From Duganella fentianensis (GTDB taxonomy: Bacteria > Pseudomonadota > Gammaproteobacteria > Burkholderiales > Burkholderiaceae_D): a DNA stretch of 64,000 nucleotides. The translations under genes and the position numbers were made by a program. The stretch is from positions 930,001 through 994,000 of the forward strand of contig NZ_WWCL01000001.1 of NCBI RefSeq assembly GCF_009857835.1, given 5' to 3'. Under the pieces are notes generated by a model, which saw nothing but the letters and a program-made list of their open reading frames with translations, did not search any database and was not told where the DNA came from. Below, one piece after another: positions 28,988-37,720 of this stretch (position 1 is its first letter; every line of letters starts with the position of its first letter).

Positions 28988-30746
28988 TTGCGCCTATCCA
29001 TTCCTTGATGATGTTAGCCACAATCCGTGGGTCCTCGGTCGCCAGTTTCTTCGCCATGGCCAGATTTTCGCGGTAGCTGCGTACCGTGTTTTCTTCCATG
29101 AGGCGCAGCTCTTCTTCGGCGATGAGCGCTTCGTTCGGACCTTCGTCCACCACTTCTTCCTCTTCCGGTTCCGGCTCTTCCGGCTCCGGCTCGACGGCAT
29201 TGAACTCGTCGATTTTCTTGAATACGGGCCGCATCATCGGCTTCACAATCCGCAGCACGATGTACAGCAGGATCATGGCGGTGATGAGGAATTTGGCGAA
29301 GTCCTTGGCCAGCGGCAGGTTGGCCGGATCGCGCCACCATTCGGGCGGCTGCTCGTACGGGCGATCCACCCCTTCGAACGGTGCATTGGCCACGCTGACG
29401 GCGTCGCCACGGTCCTGGTTGTAGCCCATGGCCTGCTTGACCAGATCGTTGATCTTGCCCATTTCCTCAGGCGTATAGGCTTTGACCGTGACCTTGCCAT
29501 CCTTGCCGACGATGCGCTTGTGGTTGACCACCACGGCCACGGTCAGGCGGCGCAGACCGCCCATGCCGCGCTGTTCATAACGCACGGTCTTGTCGACTTC
29601 GTAGTTGGTGGTCGATTCCTTGTGGGTGGGCCCCGTGCTGCCCGTAGTGCCGGTGGCGGCGCCCGGTGGCGTGCCCGGTGCCGGCGCCGTGGTGCCGGTG
29701 GCGGCGGTCTGGTTGAGCGGTGCCGTGGCCGTGCCCGGCGGCTGGTTGGACAGGGCGCCCGGAATGCCGTTCGGATTATTGCTGCCGGCGCTGCCGCTGG
29801 TTTCGCTGCTCTGCTGGCTGCGGATGGCGGAAGCGGCCGGTGGCGAGTTCGGTTTATAGGTTTCGGCGGCCTGTTCGATCTGGGCAAAGTCCACATCGGC
29901 CGTCGCTTCGGCCCGCACATTGCCTTCGCCGACGATAGGAATGATGATGGATTCGACCTGACGGATCACCTGCTGCTGCATGTCCTTGACATACTTGAGC
30001 TGGGTCTCGTTCATGTTCTTGGCGTTCTGATTGGCGTTGCCGTTTTTGTTCAGCTCGGAAATCAGATTGCCGGCCTGATCGACCACCGTGACGTTGGCCG
30101 GAATCAGTTCCGGCACGCTGGAGGCAACCAGGTGGACGATGGCGGCCGTCTGCTCGACGTTGATCATGCTGTTGGGGCGCAGCGTCAGCAGCACGGAAGC
30201 GGTGGGCTTCTGCTGGTCGCGCACGAACACGGACGGTTTCGGCAGGGCCAGATGGACGCGCGCGTTTTCCACCGCTGCCAGCGACTGGATGGAACGGGCC
30301 AGCTCGCCTTCGAGGGCACGCTGGTAATTGACTTGCTCGAGGAATTGCGACACGCCCAGCTTCTGGTTTTCCATCAGTTCGAAGCCGACGCTGCCGCCTT
30401 TGGGCAAGCCCTGCGCGGCCAGCTTCAGGCGCACATCATGCACCTGATCGGTGGGCACGAGGATGGCCGTGCCATTGTCGGAAAACTTGTGCTTGATGTT
30501 CAGCTTGTCCAGCTCGGCTGTGATGGCGCCGCCGTCGCGGTCGGTGTAGTTGGAAAACAGCACGCCATACTCGGGCGGCTTATTCCACAGATACAGCCCG
30601 AACAGCACGGCAATCACGGCCGCCGCGGCTGCTGCGCGGGCGAAATTGCGTCCCAGCGGAGTCTGGAAGAACGATAACTGCTCGGCGACTTCTTCGTCGC
30701 CCGTCTCGCTAGGGTTCTCGTTAGCTATGGTTTCGGCTACGGCCAT
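28980..30746 (-). CDS. fliF: FliF, MS-ring protein
   Basis: This 588-residue protein has two membrane helices (about 37-54, AAAAAVIAVLFGLYLWN; and near residue 480, FAKFLITAMILLYIVLRIV). The periplasmic ring-building motif domain carries LSFFQTPLGRN, DRDGGAITAELDKLN, LALPKPSVFVRDQQKPTASV and TVVDQAGNLIS. The C-terminal FliG-binding peptide lies at the end (ANIIKEWIGAND). A Gly/Pro/Thr-rich loop (about 310-370) interrupts the periplasmic domain. It is the first gene of the - strand fli run and is divergent from fliE. Confidence 0.97.
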   Translation of the reverse strand: MAVAETIANENPSETGDEEVAEQLSFFQTPLGRNFARAAAAAAVIAVLFGLYLWNKPPEYGVLFSNYTDRDGGAITAELDKLNIKHKFSDNGTAILVPTDQVHDVRLKLAAQGLPKGGSVGFELMENQKLGVSQFLEQVNYQRALEGELARSIQSLAAVENARVHLALPKPSVFVRDQQKPTASVLLTLRPNSMINVEQTAAIVHLVASSVPELIPANVTVVDQAGNLISELNKNGNANQNAKNMNETQLKYVKDMQQQVIRQVESIIIPIVGEGNVRAEATADVDFAQIEQAAETYKPNSPPAASAIRSQQSSETSGSAGSNNPNGIPGALSNQPPGTATAPLNQTAATGTTAPAPGTPPGAATGTTGSTGPTHKESTTNYEVDKTVRYEQRGMGGLRRLTVAVVVNHKRIVGKDGKVTVKAYTPEEMGKINDLVKQAMGYNQDRGDAVSVANAPFEGVDRPYEQPPEWWRDPANLPLAKDFAKFLITAMILLYIVLRIVKPMMRPVFKKIDEFNAVEPEPEEPEPEEEEVVDEGPNEALIAEEELRLMEENTVRSYRENLAMAKKLATEDPRIVANIIKEWIGAND

Positions 30747-30972
30747 GATGATGGTTTTCCGGTACGGGGTTGGTGTGAGGATGAACGATTATTGCCTGAG
30801 TTGTGACATTTCAATCCGGCAAATAGAGCCTCGTTTAGGCCTCTGCTCGCAACTGCTGCTGGACCTGTGCCCTGCTATTCTGCTAGCACTGAAAGAGCCG
30901 TGACGTATTGTAACGCTGCGGCCCGCCATGACGTGGAATTTGTTCCATGACAGCAACAAGACGGAGTGAGCA

Positions 30973-31320
30973 ATGAAAACCGGTGGCATCGACAGTACCC
31001 AGATCCAGAACATGATTGCACAGCTGAAGGCGCATGCTGCCCGCCCGGGCCTGACGCCGCCTGTCATCAAGACGGAACCGGCCGCTGCAGCGCCGCGCGT
31101 ACAGTTTGCCGATGCGCTCAAGTCGGCGCTGGACGGGGTCAATGCCAGTCAGGTCAAGGCGGAAGACATGAGCCAGAAGTTTGCGCTCGGCGATGATAGT
31201 GTCAGCCTGTCGGACATGATGATCGCCACCCAGAAAGCCAGTATCAACTTCCAGGCCACGATTCAGGTGCGCAACAAGCTGGTGTCGGCCTATCACGACA
31301 TCATGAATATGCAGGTGTAA
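30973..31320 (+). CDS. fliE: FliE, MS-ring/rod junction protein
   Basis: This 115-residue protein begins MKTGGIDSTQIQNMIAQLKA and contains the FliE core FADALKSALDGVNASQVKAE, SLSDMMIATQKASINFQATI and VRNKLVSAYHDIMNMQV. FliE joins the rod to the FliF ring and is the first exported subunit. It has a GGAG ribosome site. The 226-bp gap to the divergent fliF must hold both promoters, but I could not assign one with confidence. Confidence 0.97.
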   Translation: MKTGGIDSTQIQNMIAQLKAHAARPGLTPPVIKTEPAAAAPRVQFADALKSALDGVNASQVKAEDMSQKFALGDDSVSLSDMMIATQKASINFQATIQVRNKLVSAYHDIMNMQV

Positions 31321-31352
31321 GCCAGTACGGGCCCGCAGCGGGCCTGATTGAT

Positions 31353-32111
31353 CTAGTTCAGCCCGGCAATACGGGCATTACGCTCGCGTTCCAGACGGGT
31401 AATGTAGCGCTGCACGGCCGCCAGATTGCCCCGCGAAATATTCATGAACTCGCAACCGAGCCGGCGGTTGCTCTTGTTGTTGAGCAGCGTCAGATCCAGC
31501 GAGTTACGCACTTGCAGATCGGTAGTGACAGGGCCGATTTCCGGCAGTTCCAGCTTGCAGTCGCGGTATTCGCGGCCTATGGCTTCACCCAGCACCATGC
31601 GGTTATCGAGGATGGCGATGCCGCCGCAGCTGATATCGGCCAGCGGGAAGCTGGTCGGGCCGCCCAGTTCTTCCGGCAGCTTGAGCAGGATGCGCACGGG
31701 ATTGCTGACCGGGGTGGCGATGCGGTAGTATTCGCGCCGCTGCAGACGGATCAGCGTGGGCGGCACGGCGATGCGGTAGGCCGGGCTGCCGCCATAGGTG
31801 CTGGCCGTGGCGCTATCGGCCGCAAACAGGATGCGTACCTTGTCGAGCGAGGTTTCGAACGACAGCCGGTGGGCCGACAGGATGCGTTTGTTCTGGGCCG
31901 TATCGATGGAGGTATCGAGGATGACGGTGTTGCTGGCTTCATCGACATCGAGGATGGAGGTGACGCAAACGTCGTTCTCCCCCTGGATCAGCATGCGGAT
32001 CAGCTGTTTTTTGCTAGCGATGCCGCGCAACAGGGAAACAATTTCCTTGCGCGATTCGACTTCGAAATCGTGCCAGTTTTCTAAAGCCGTATCCTGAAAA
32101 TGTGGGTACAT
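31353..32111 (-). CDS. ycgR: YcgR-like flagellar brake, PilZ c-di-GMP receptor
   Basis: This 252-residue protein has an N-terminal YcgR domain (about 15-120) and a PilZ domain (about 125-240). The PilZ domain carries the c-di-GMP binding motifs RREYYRI (RxxxR type) and DISCGGI (DxSxxG). In enteric bacteria YcgR binds c-di-GMP and slows the motor at FliG/MotA. It is the last gene of the fliD-S-T operon, with its ATG overlapping the previous TGA by one base. A GGDEF gene lies 8 kb away. Confidence 0.92.
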   Translation of the reverse strand: MYPHFQDTALENWHDFEVESRKEIVSLLRGIASKKQLIRMLIQGENDVCVTSILDVDEASNTVILDTSIDTAQNKRILSAHRLSFETSLDKVRILFAADSATASTYGGSPAYRIAVPPTLIRLQRREYYRIATPVSNPVRILLKLPEELGGPTSFPLADISCGGIAILDNRMVLGEAIGREYRDCKLELPEIGPVTTDLQVRNSLDLTLLNNKSNRRLGCEFMNISRGNLAAVQRYITRLERERNARIAGLN

Positions 32112-32449
32112 CAGTTCCGAGTGTCAGTGAGTGAAGCGAGCGGGTCGGGCGGCGCCGGTAGCGGCAGGCCAGACTTTTGCGCTGATTCAATATGATATAG
32201 CCACGCTAGTAGTTCCGCAATCGTCCTATAGAGGGTGGGCGGAATTTGTTGGTCCAAGTCAATATCCATGAGCAAAGACACCAGATCGCGCGACTCGTGC
32301 ACGAACACGCCGGCCTCGAGCGCGATGTCGATAATCTGCTCGGCGATCAGGCCGCGCCCCTTGGCCACCACCTTGGGGGCGGCATCGTTGGCGCCATAAG
32401 CCAGCGCGACGGCGCGCGGCACGGGGCGGGGGCTGTGTTCATCCGTCAT
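32111..32449 (-). CDS. FhlB-like protein (FlhB C-terminal homologue)
   Basis: This protein of about 112 residues matches the cytoplasmic C-terminal domain of FlhB/YscU: RAVALAYGANDAAPKVVAKG, LIAEQIIDIALEAGVFVHES and DLVSLLMDIDLDQQIPPTLY. There are no membrane helices. The NPTH autocleavage loop is replaced by the short beginning before AVALAYG. Such stand-alone proteins can substitute for part of FlhB in export switching in other bacteria. The ATG at 32449 (after GGGGA) is preferred; an ATG at 32461 adds four residues. It overlaps the FliK-like gene upstream by 11 bases. Confidence 0.85.
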   Translation of the reverse strand: MTDEHSPRPVPRAVALAYGANDAAPKVVAKGRGLIAEQIIDIALEAGVFVHESRDLVSLLMDIDLDQQIPPTLYRTIAELLAWLYHIESAQKSGLPLPAPPDPLASLTDTRN

Positions 32450-33995
32450 GGTCGTCCCCATCCTGGATCTGGCAGGACGTCAGGGGGATGCCGGCTGCGG
32501 CCATGGCCTGTTCCAGCACGCCCGCCTGGGCGCGCAGGGTGGCGCCGCTGGCAGCATCGTCGGTCTGCAGCTGCAGATGGACTTGCTGGCCGACCAGGGT
32601 GATGGTGGCCGACAGTTCGCCCAGCGCGGCAAAGCGCAGGCGCAGGCTGCTGCGCCAGATGGGCGTGGCCTCGGCCTCGGCACCGTTGCGGCCGCGCGGC
32701 TCGCGCTCGGTCTGGCGCTGGATTTCCCACTGCATGGGCTGGCCCGGCCAGGCTTCGCCCTGCCACTGCACGCGGCCCTGTTCGTGCGTCAGCAATTGCT
32801 GGTTGATTTGCTGGGCGGCAGTGCGGTCCGGTATGCCGGCCGCGTCGTTGCCGTGATCGGCGGCGCGCTGGGCCTGCTGCATCTGCGGTTCGCGCTGTAG
32901 CTGTTCCAGCGTGCGCTCGCCGCGGCTCCATGCCGCCACGTGGGATTCATAGAACAGGCCGCTGTCTTCGATGGTGCTTTGCAGCGTCTGCGCCAGCCGG
33001 GCCGGTTCCGGCGCACCCTGACTGAACAAAGCGGTTTTTCCCAGCAGGGGCAGGGCGCTGGCCGCTGCTGGCTGGCTCAGCACGGAACCCAGTATCTTTG
33101 CCGCATTGCTCAGTTCCGGCTGGCTGGTGCCGGCATCGAGTCCGGGCAGCTCGGCCAGCGGCGTCAGTGGTGCCTTGCCCAGCAGGCTGGCGGCGGCGCT
33201 GTGGCCCCGCGTTGCCTGGCTGCCGCCAGCAGCACCGGCAGCAGCAGCGGTAGCGGCGCCGGAGGCCGGACGGGGCAGGCCGGGCGCGATCTCGTCGTCG
33301 CTGCCGGCGGGCAGCGCAGACGGTGGAGTCGTCGGGCGGCTGGAGGCTGGCCCGCTGGCTGCCATGACGCTGGCGGCCAGTGCAGGAAAGGCGGCTGCGG
33401 CGCTGGCCAGCTGGGCTGCGGCACCGGCCAGTGCTGCAGGATTGCCGGCGGCATTGCTGGCCGGAGTATTTGCTGCAGCCGCAGCGGCGGCCGAGGCGGC
33501 AGAGCTTGCAGGCGCAGCAGAGGCCGCCGCCGTGGCAGCGCTGTTCTGGCCGCCCGCTGCGCTGCTGGTGGCCGGGTGACTGCCGGCCGCCAGAGCGCTG
33601 GCCGTGCTGGCGCTGGCGGATGCGCCGCCAGCACTGGCGGGTGTGTACAGGTCGCCGGTGCCGGCCGGTGCATGGGCATCGCCATACAGCACGACGCTGC
33701 TGCTGGGCTGGTTGAGTTCGAAGGTCGCGCGCGGTTCGGCGCTGAGAACGGTGAGGGGCAGGCGGCTGCCCACGCTGGCGTCGGCCGGCAGCTGCATGCG
33801 CACGGCATGCTCGGCCACATTGACCATGAAGCTGCCGTCATTGAAACGCGAGAGCACTTCACCCGTGACGGACTGGCCGACCAGGCTTTGCAGCGCGCGC
33901 TGGAAAGCGGCCTGACGGCCATCGCCGATGGCGACGGCCGGGCTGGCTACCGCCACTGCGCCGACGGGCGGGATGGTCAGCGAGTTGGGCAGCAT
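32439..33995 (-). CDS. Second FliK-like protein (hook-length control family)
   Basis: This 518-residue protein has an N-terminal part (about 1-110) of the type QSLVGQSVTGEVLSRFNDGS. An Ala-rich linker (about 115-290) follows, and then a C-terminal domain (about 380-510) with SSLRLRFAALGELSATITLV and GQQVHLQLQTDDAASGATL, resembling the FliK Flg_hook domain. It differs from the canonical FliK encoded at 23625. It sits in the fliD-S-T operon next to the FlhB-tail protein, so a role in export specificity is inferred. The family assignment is moderately sure. Confidence 0.75.
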   Translation of the reverse strand: MLPNSLTIPPVGAVAVASPAVAIGDGRQAAFQRALQSLVGQSVTGEVLSRFNDGSFMVNVAEHAVRMQLPADASVGSRLPLTVLSAEPRATFELNQPSSSVVLYGDAHAPAGTGDLYTPASAGGASASASTASALAAGSHPATSSAAGGQNSAATAAASAAPASSAASAAAAAAANTPASNAAGNPAALAGAAAQLASAAAAFPALAASVMAASGPASSRPTTPPSALPAGSDDEIAPGLPRPASGAATAAAAGAAGGSQATRGHSAAASLLGKAPLTPLAELPGLDAGTSQPELSNAAKILGSVLSQPAAASALPLLGKTALFSQGAPEPARLAQTLQSTIEDSGLFYESHVAAWSRGERTLEQLQREPQMQQAQRAADHGNDAAGIPDRTAAQQINQQLLTHEQGRVQWQGEAWPGQPMQWEIQRQTEREPRGRNGAEAEATPIWRSSLRLRFAALGELSATITLVGQQVHLQLQTDDAASGATLRAQAGVLEQAMAAAGIPLTSCQIQDGDDHDG

Positions 33996-34009
33996 GGTGG
34001 GCTAAGCCC

Positions 34010-34339
34010 TCAGACGCTACCGTAAGCGTTGAGCACGCGCCGTTCCGTGCCGGTGGCGTTGATCAGTTTCGACAGCTGCGCCATCCACGGCATGGTCAGA
34101 TCGCGGATCTGGCGGTCGGCGTTGAGCATCTGGCGTATCAGTTCGATCTTGCGTTCGCGCTGGGGGCCGCGCATGGGCGTGCCCGTATCCTGTTCGCGCA
34201 GGGTCTGGACGTGGGCCGCACACGCCTGCTCCAGCAGCACGAGCTGGTCCCAGTCGCTGCGTTGTGCCGCCAGCACCATCTGTTCGGTCAGGTCGGCCAT
34301 GGTGGCATACACAGCTAAGACTTCTTGGTGGTTCATCAT
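34010..34339 (-). CDS. fliT: FliT, FliD chaperone
   Basis: This 109-residue helical protein has VLAVYATMADLTEQMVLAAQ, then SDWDQLVLLEQACAAHVQTL and ERKIELIRQMLNADRQIRDL, the layout of FliT. FliT binds FliD (and FlhDC in enterics). It starts three bases after fliS. Two adjacent Met codons leave the exact start open by one residue. Confidence 0.87.
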   Translation of the reverse strand: MMNHQEVLAVYATMADLTEQMVLAAQRSDWDQLVLLEQACAAHVQTLREQDTGTPMRGPQRERKIELIRQMLNADRQIRDLTMPWMAQLSKLINATGTERRVLNAYGSV

Positions 34340-34342
34340 GTA

Positions 34343-34783
34343 TCAGGCGCTCGCGAGAGAAGGGGTAGGGGCAGGCTGGCCGGTGACCGCTGGCGTATCG
34401 GCAATCGCATTCCAGGCGTCGCGCAATTCCGTCAGCAGGCGCTGGACTTCCTCGAGGATGCTGGGGTCGTTATTCAGGTTGGCCGTCAGCAAGCGGGCAC
34501 TCATGTACTCATACAGCGCATCCAGACCTTCGGCAATTTCTCCGCCGGCTTTCTTGTCGAGCGCGGCGCGCAGGCCGCTATCGATAATCATGATGGCTTT
34601 GGAGATCGACTTGCCTTTTTCGCCGATATTGCCGTCGCGCATGCTTAGCAGCGCAGTGCCCAGCGCCACCAGCGCACCGTCGAACAGCATGACGATGAGC
34701 TTGTGGGGACTGGCGGCTACTACGCCGGTTTCCATACCTACTTTGGCATAGGCATGCACGCCAGTTTGTCGGGATCCGAACAT
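34343..34783 (-). CDS. fliS: FliS, flagellin chaperone
   Basis: The ATG at 34783 is chosen because AGGAGA lies six bases upstream; an in-frame GTG at 34789 would abut that site. The protein of 146 residues begins MFGSRQTGVHAYAKVGMETG and contains SPHKLIVMLFDGALVALGTA and the YEYMSARLLTANLNNDPSIL block, typical of FliS. It keeps flagellin unfolded in the cytoplasm before export. It lies between fliD and fliT. Confidence 0.95.
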   Translation of the reverse strand: MFGSRQTGVHAYAKVGMETGVVAASPHKLIVMLFDGALVALGTALLSMRDGNIGEKGKSISKAIMIIDSGLRAALDKKAGGEIAEGLDALYEYMSARLLTANLNNDPSILEEVQRLLTELRDAWNAIADTPAVTGQPAPTPSLASA

Positions 34784-34811
34784 ACTCACTCTCCTGTTAA
34801 AGCGTTCGCGC

Positions 34812-37493
34812 CTAGCCTTTGCTGAGGGCGGCGAACTGTTGCGTCAGGAATGACGCGGTTTTATTCATACTGGCAATCGACGTATCGAGTGCCGTATATT
34901 GCTTACGATAACGCGCTTCGATGTCCGTCAATCGCGAATTAAAAGCGTCTTTTTGCTTGGTAATGTCTTTTACGGAATTATTCAAACCCGTGGTACGGCT
35001 GGTAATTGCCCCTTTGGCACCCAGATAGCTGGCCGCCAGCGCATTGAGCTGGTAGGCATAGCCTTGCGAGAAACCGAAGCTGCCCCGGTTGCCCAGCGCA
35101 TCGCCGGTCACCGTCAGTTTCAGTCCTTCCACCGGTGCGCCGGCGGCGCCGGTCAGGTTCTGGCCGTCGCCGGTCGCCATATAGCCGCCGATAGTGCCGG
35201 CCACATCCAGACCATCGACCGAGCTGCCGCTGCCGAACACGGCGCTGGCATCCGTGCCGCTGGCCGTGATCAGATGGATATTCGATTTCGCGCCATAGCG
35301 CGTCGATTGCAGCTTGAGCTTGCCGTCGTCGCCCACCGTGGCCGTGACGGTGGCACCGGCATTCGCGAACGCGGAGACGCCATTGATCGACGATTGCAGC
35401 AGGGTGGCCAGCTGGCTGGGGTTGTAGGTACCGGCTGGCAGGCTGATGGTAGCCGTATTGGCCAGCGTAGGCGGCGTGGTGTCATTCAGCGTGACGGTCC
35501 AGGTGGTATCGGCATCGATGGTGGTTTCTGCCGGCAAGGCCACGTTCCCCTGCAGCGTGCCTTGCGTTGCCAGCTGGGTAATGTTGAGCGCATAGTCGCC
35601 CGCCTTGGTATTGCTGCCCGAGCTGACGAACTTGATATCGGGATCGGTGCCGCGCCCCACGGCAGCGAACAGACCGGCGATATCGTTGAAATTGGTGTTG
35701 ATGGCCTTCTGCAGTTTGGCATTGTCTAGCGACAGTGTGCCATCCTTCTGGAAGGAAATACCGATCTGTGACAGATTGGTCAGGCTGGTGCCGCGCAAGC
35801 CCGTGATCGAGGCCGACAGCTGGCGCCGCACGCCTGATTGCAAGCTGCGCAGCGTGGTGTCGCCCAGCAGCGGGCCACCGGACTTGGTATCGGCGTTGTA
35901 GGCGCCGAGCGAAGTGATCTGGCTGTTCAGTTCGTTAAACGCTTTGACGAAGCCGTTCACATTGGTGGTCAGCGCGCTGCTATCCTTGGCCACTGTCAGG
36001 GTCGAGTTGCCGACTGCCAGCGCACTGATGTTGACGCCCGCGATGGCACCCGAGATGCTGGTGCTGGAACTGGTCACGGCGATGCCATTGACAGTGGCGC
36101 GGGTATCGGCCGCCGCCGCTTTCTGGCTCAGGTTCTGCACGCCGGCCGGATCGTAGCCCAGCAGGGACACCAGATCGGGGTCGGGCGGGTTGCCGCCCGA
36201 GCCAGCCAGCGTGATTTTCATGGTCGAACTGACACCGGTAGCGCTGGAAGTCAGAATCAGGTGATTCGGGGTGGCGCCGGTGCCCGTCGAGCCATCCGAA
36301 ACTATGCTGGCGGTAACACCGAAATTGCCCTTGTTGATGGCATCGAGGATGCCTTGCAGCGTGTTATTGGTACTATCGATAACGATGTTGCCGCTGGTAC
36401 GGGTCGCGTCGGCGGCGAAGCTGGCGCCGAGGTAGGCACCGCCGGTGCCGGCCGTGAAACCGGCACCGGCCGGATTGGTGCCGCCCACGGAAATCGGACT
36501 GCCATCGTTGGAGACCAGCGAAATACTGCCCACGGCCGTGCTGCTGGAGCCCACATTGGCCGTGCCGCTATTGCCGATGCCGCCAGTGACGCTGCCAGTG
36601 ACGACTTCCGTGACGGCGATATTGCTGCCATCGGCATTCGAGAATCGCAGCGTGCCATCGGCGGCCGTGCCGCTCACGGTGATGTTGGCGTCGGCCAGTG
36701 CCCGTGTCACGGCGCTGCTGGTCAGTGCGGTATCGAGCGCCGCGGCCGTCAGACCGGCGCCGCCGGCCACGCCGCTAGCCTGGGCGGCAATTTCCACTCC
36801 GCCCACGGTGAGTGCGTAAGTGCCGCCACCGCTGGTATCCACGTCGCCATAGGTGCTGGCACCGGAGGCGCCGAACAGGTTGGCGCTGGTCACGGTAGCA
36901 CTAGGCTTGGCGGACACGCCGGTGGTGGTGCTCTTGGCATTGATGGCGTCGGCCAGCAGACGGGCGCTGCGGGTGCTGCCATCGGTGGCGATCACGGTGT
37001 TGTTGAGCGTGAGCGAGCCCGGCGTCAGGCCGCCCGTGCTCAGGCTGGCACCGAGTGCGCTGCCGCTGATGCCGAAGGTGCCGCCGCTGACGGTGCCGAG
37101 GGCGAAGTTAATCGTGGTCTTGTTGCCCACGCCGATAGCGGCCGTGGTGCTCTTGTAGCCGCCCGAGGCGAGCGTCTGGGCCTGCGCGATCTGGCTGATG
37201 TTGACGCGGTAGTTGCCGGGCTGGGCGGTACTATTGGCGGTAGCGCTCATCACCGTCGAATCACTGGGGGTGCTGATGAGCGACTGGAAACTGGAAACCG
37301 AGGTCAGGCTGGCGAGCGAGCCCTGAAAACTGCCGAGCGCGCTGGACAGGTTGCCGAAGGCGGAAACCTGGGCCAGATAACTGGCCGACTTCTTGTCGAA
37401 ATCCGCCAGCGGGGCAGACTCCACCGCCATCAGCTTACTGACGATGGTGTTGACGTCGATGCCTGAGCCGATGCCGGGTGATGAGATGCCCAC
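34812..37493 (-). CDS. fliD: FliD, filament cap protein (unusually long)
   Basis: The start is GTG (AGGAGC ribosome site), reading MGISSPGIGSGIDVNTIVSK LMAVESAPL as in FliD. The FliD_C region is near residues 500-620 (NVNGFVKAFNELNSQITSLG and LSQIGISFQKDGTLSLDNA). The C-terminal helix is at 800-890 (LNNSVKDITKQKDAFNSRLT). FliD caps the filament and folds incoming flagellin. At 893 residues it is much longer than common family members (about 450-700), with the extra Gly/Thr/Ser-rich sequence in the exposed middle. Confidence 0.95.
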   Translation of the reverse strand: MGISSPGIGSGIDVNTIVSKLMAVESAPLADFDKKSASYLAQVSAFGNLSSALGSFQGSLASLTSVSSFQSLISTPSDSTVMSATANSTAQPGNYRVNISQIAQAQTLASGGYKSTTAAIGVGNKTTINFALGTVSGGTFGISGSALGASLSTGGLTPGSLTLNNTVIATDGSTRSARLLADAINAKSTTTGVSAKPSATVTSANLFGASGASTYGDVDTSGGGTYALTVGGVEIAAQASGVAGGAGLTAAALDTALTSSAVTRALADANITVSGTAADGTLRFSNADGSNIAVTEVVTGSVTGGIGNSGTANVGSSSTAVGSISLVSNDGSPISVGGTNPAGAGFTAGTGGAYLGASFAADATRTSGNIVIDSTNNTLQGILDAINKGNFGVTASIVSDGSTGTGATPNHLILTSSATGVSSTMKITLAGSGGNPPDPDLVSLLGYDPAGVQNLSQKAAAADTRATVNGIAVTSSSTSISGAIAGVNISALAVGNSTLTVAKDSSALTTNVNGFVKAFNELNSQITSLGAYNADTKSGGPLLGDTTLRSLQSGVRRQLSASITGLRGTSLTNLSQIGISFQKDGTLSLDNAKLQKAINTNFNDIAGLFAAVGRGTDPDIKFVSSGSNTKAGDYALNITQLATQGTLQGNVALPAETTIDADTTWTVTLNDTTPPTLANTATISLPAGTYNPSQLATLLQSSINGVSAFANAGATVTATVGDDGKLKLQSTRYGAKSNIHLITASGTDASAVFGSGSSVDGLDVAGTIGGYMATGDGQNLTGAAGAPVEGLKLTVTGDALGNRGSFGFSQGYAYQLNALAASYLGAKGAITSRTTGLNNSVKDITKQKDAFNSRLTDIEARYRKQYTALDTSIASMNKTASFLTQQFAALSKG

Positions 37494-37527
37494 GTTGCGC
37501 TCCTAAGTAAAGCAATAATATAAGACA

Positions 37528-37554
37528 ATATCGGCCGAATCAAACCTGACTTGA
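37528..37554 (-). promoter_or_regulatory. sigma-28 (FliA) type promoter for fliD operon
   Basis: Read on the - strand, the 35-61 bases before the fliD start hold TCAAGTCA, 11 bases, GCCGATAT. This matches the FliA consensus (TAAAGTTT-N11-GCCGATAA) in 7 of 8 bases of the -10 element. Its -35 begins TCAAGT just like the flgKL promoter. Confidence 0.78.
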
Positions 37555-37638
37555 GAGGGGAGAATACCCGCCAGTTCGGCAAAAGCTGAAAAAACAGGCA
37601 GCAGGGATGTGGCAAAACGACGGCCCGGCGTCACTCAG

Positions 37639-37718
37639 ACGCCGCCGTGAGGGGCGGGCACGCGACTTACGGCGGCGTGGCGGTAGACAAGGCGACAACT
37701 GCGCGCAGTGCGCAGTTG
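37639..37718. other. Two inverted repeats downstream of flaG
   Basis: The first has arms acgccgccgt and acggcggcgt (37639-37648 and 37669-37678). The second has arms caactgcgc and gcgcagttg (37696-37704 and 37710-37718) with a five-base loop and lies directly after the flaG stop. Neither has a T-run, so they are hairpins of uncertain role, possibly a factor-dependent end for flaG. Confidence 0.45.
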
Positions 37719-37720
37719 CG

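Noticed and set aside
30747-30972. Sigma-54 or sigma-28 promoters between fliE and fliF
   Set aside because: No GG-N10-GC or GCCGATAA-like pair with correct spacing could be found by eye on either strand.
31330-31344. GC hairpin ggcccgcagcgggcc between convergent fliE and ycgR as a terminator
   Set aside because: The loop is too tight for the full stem and no T-run follows on either strand.
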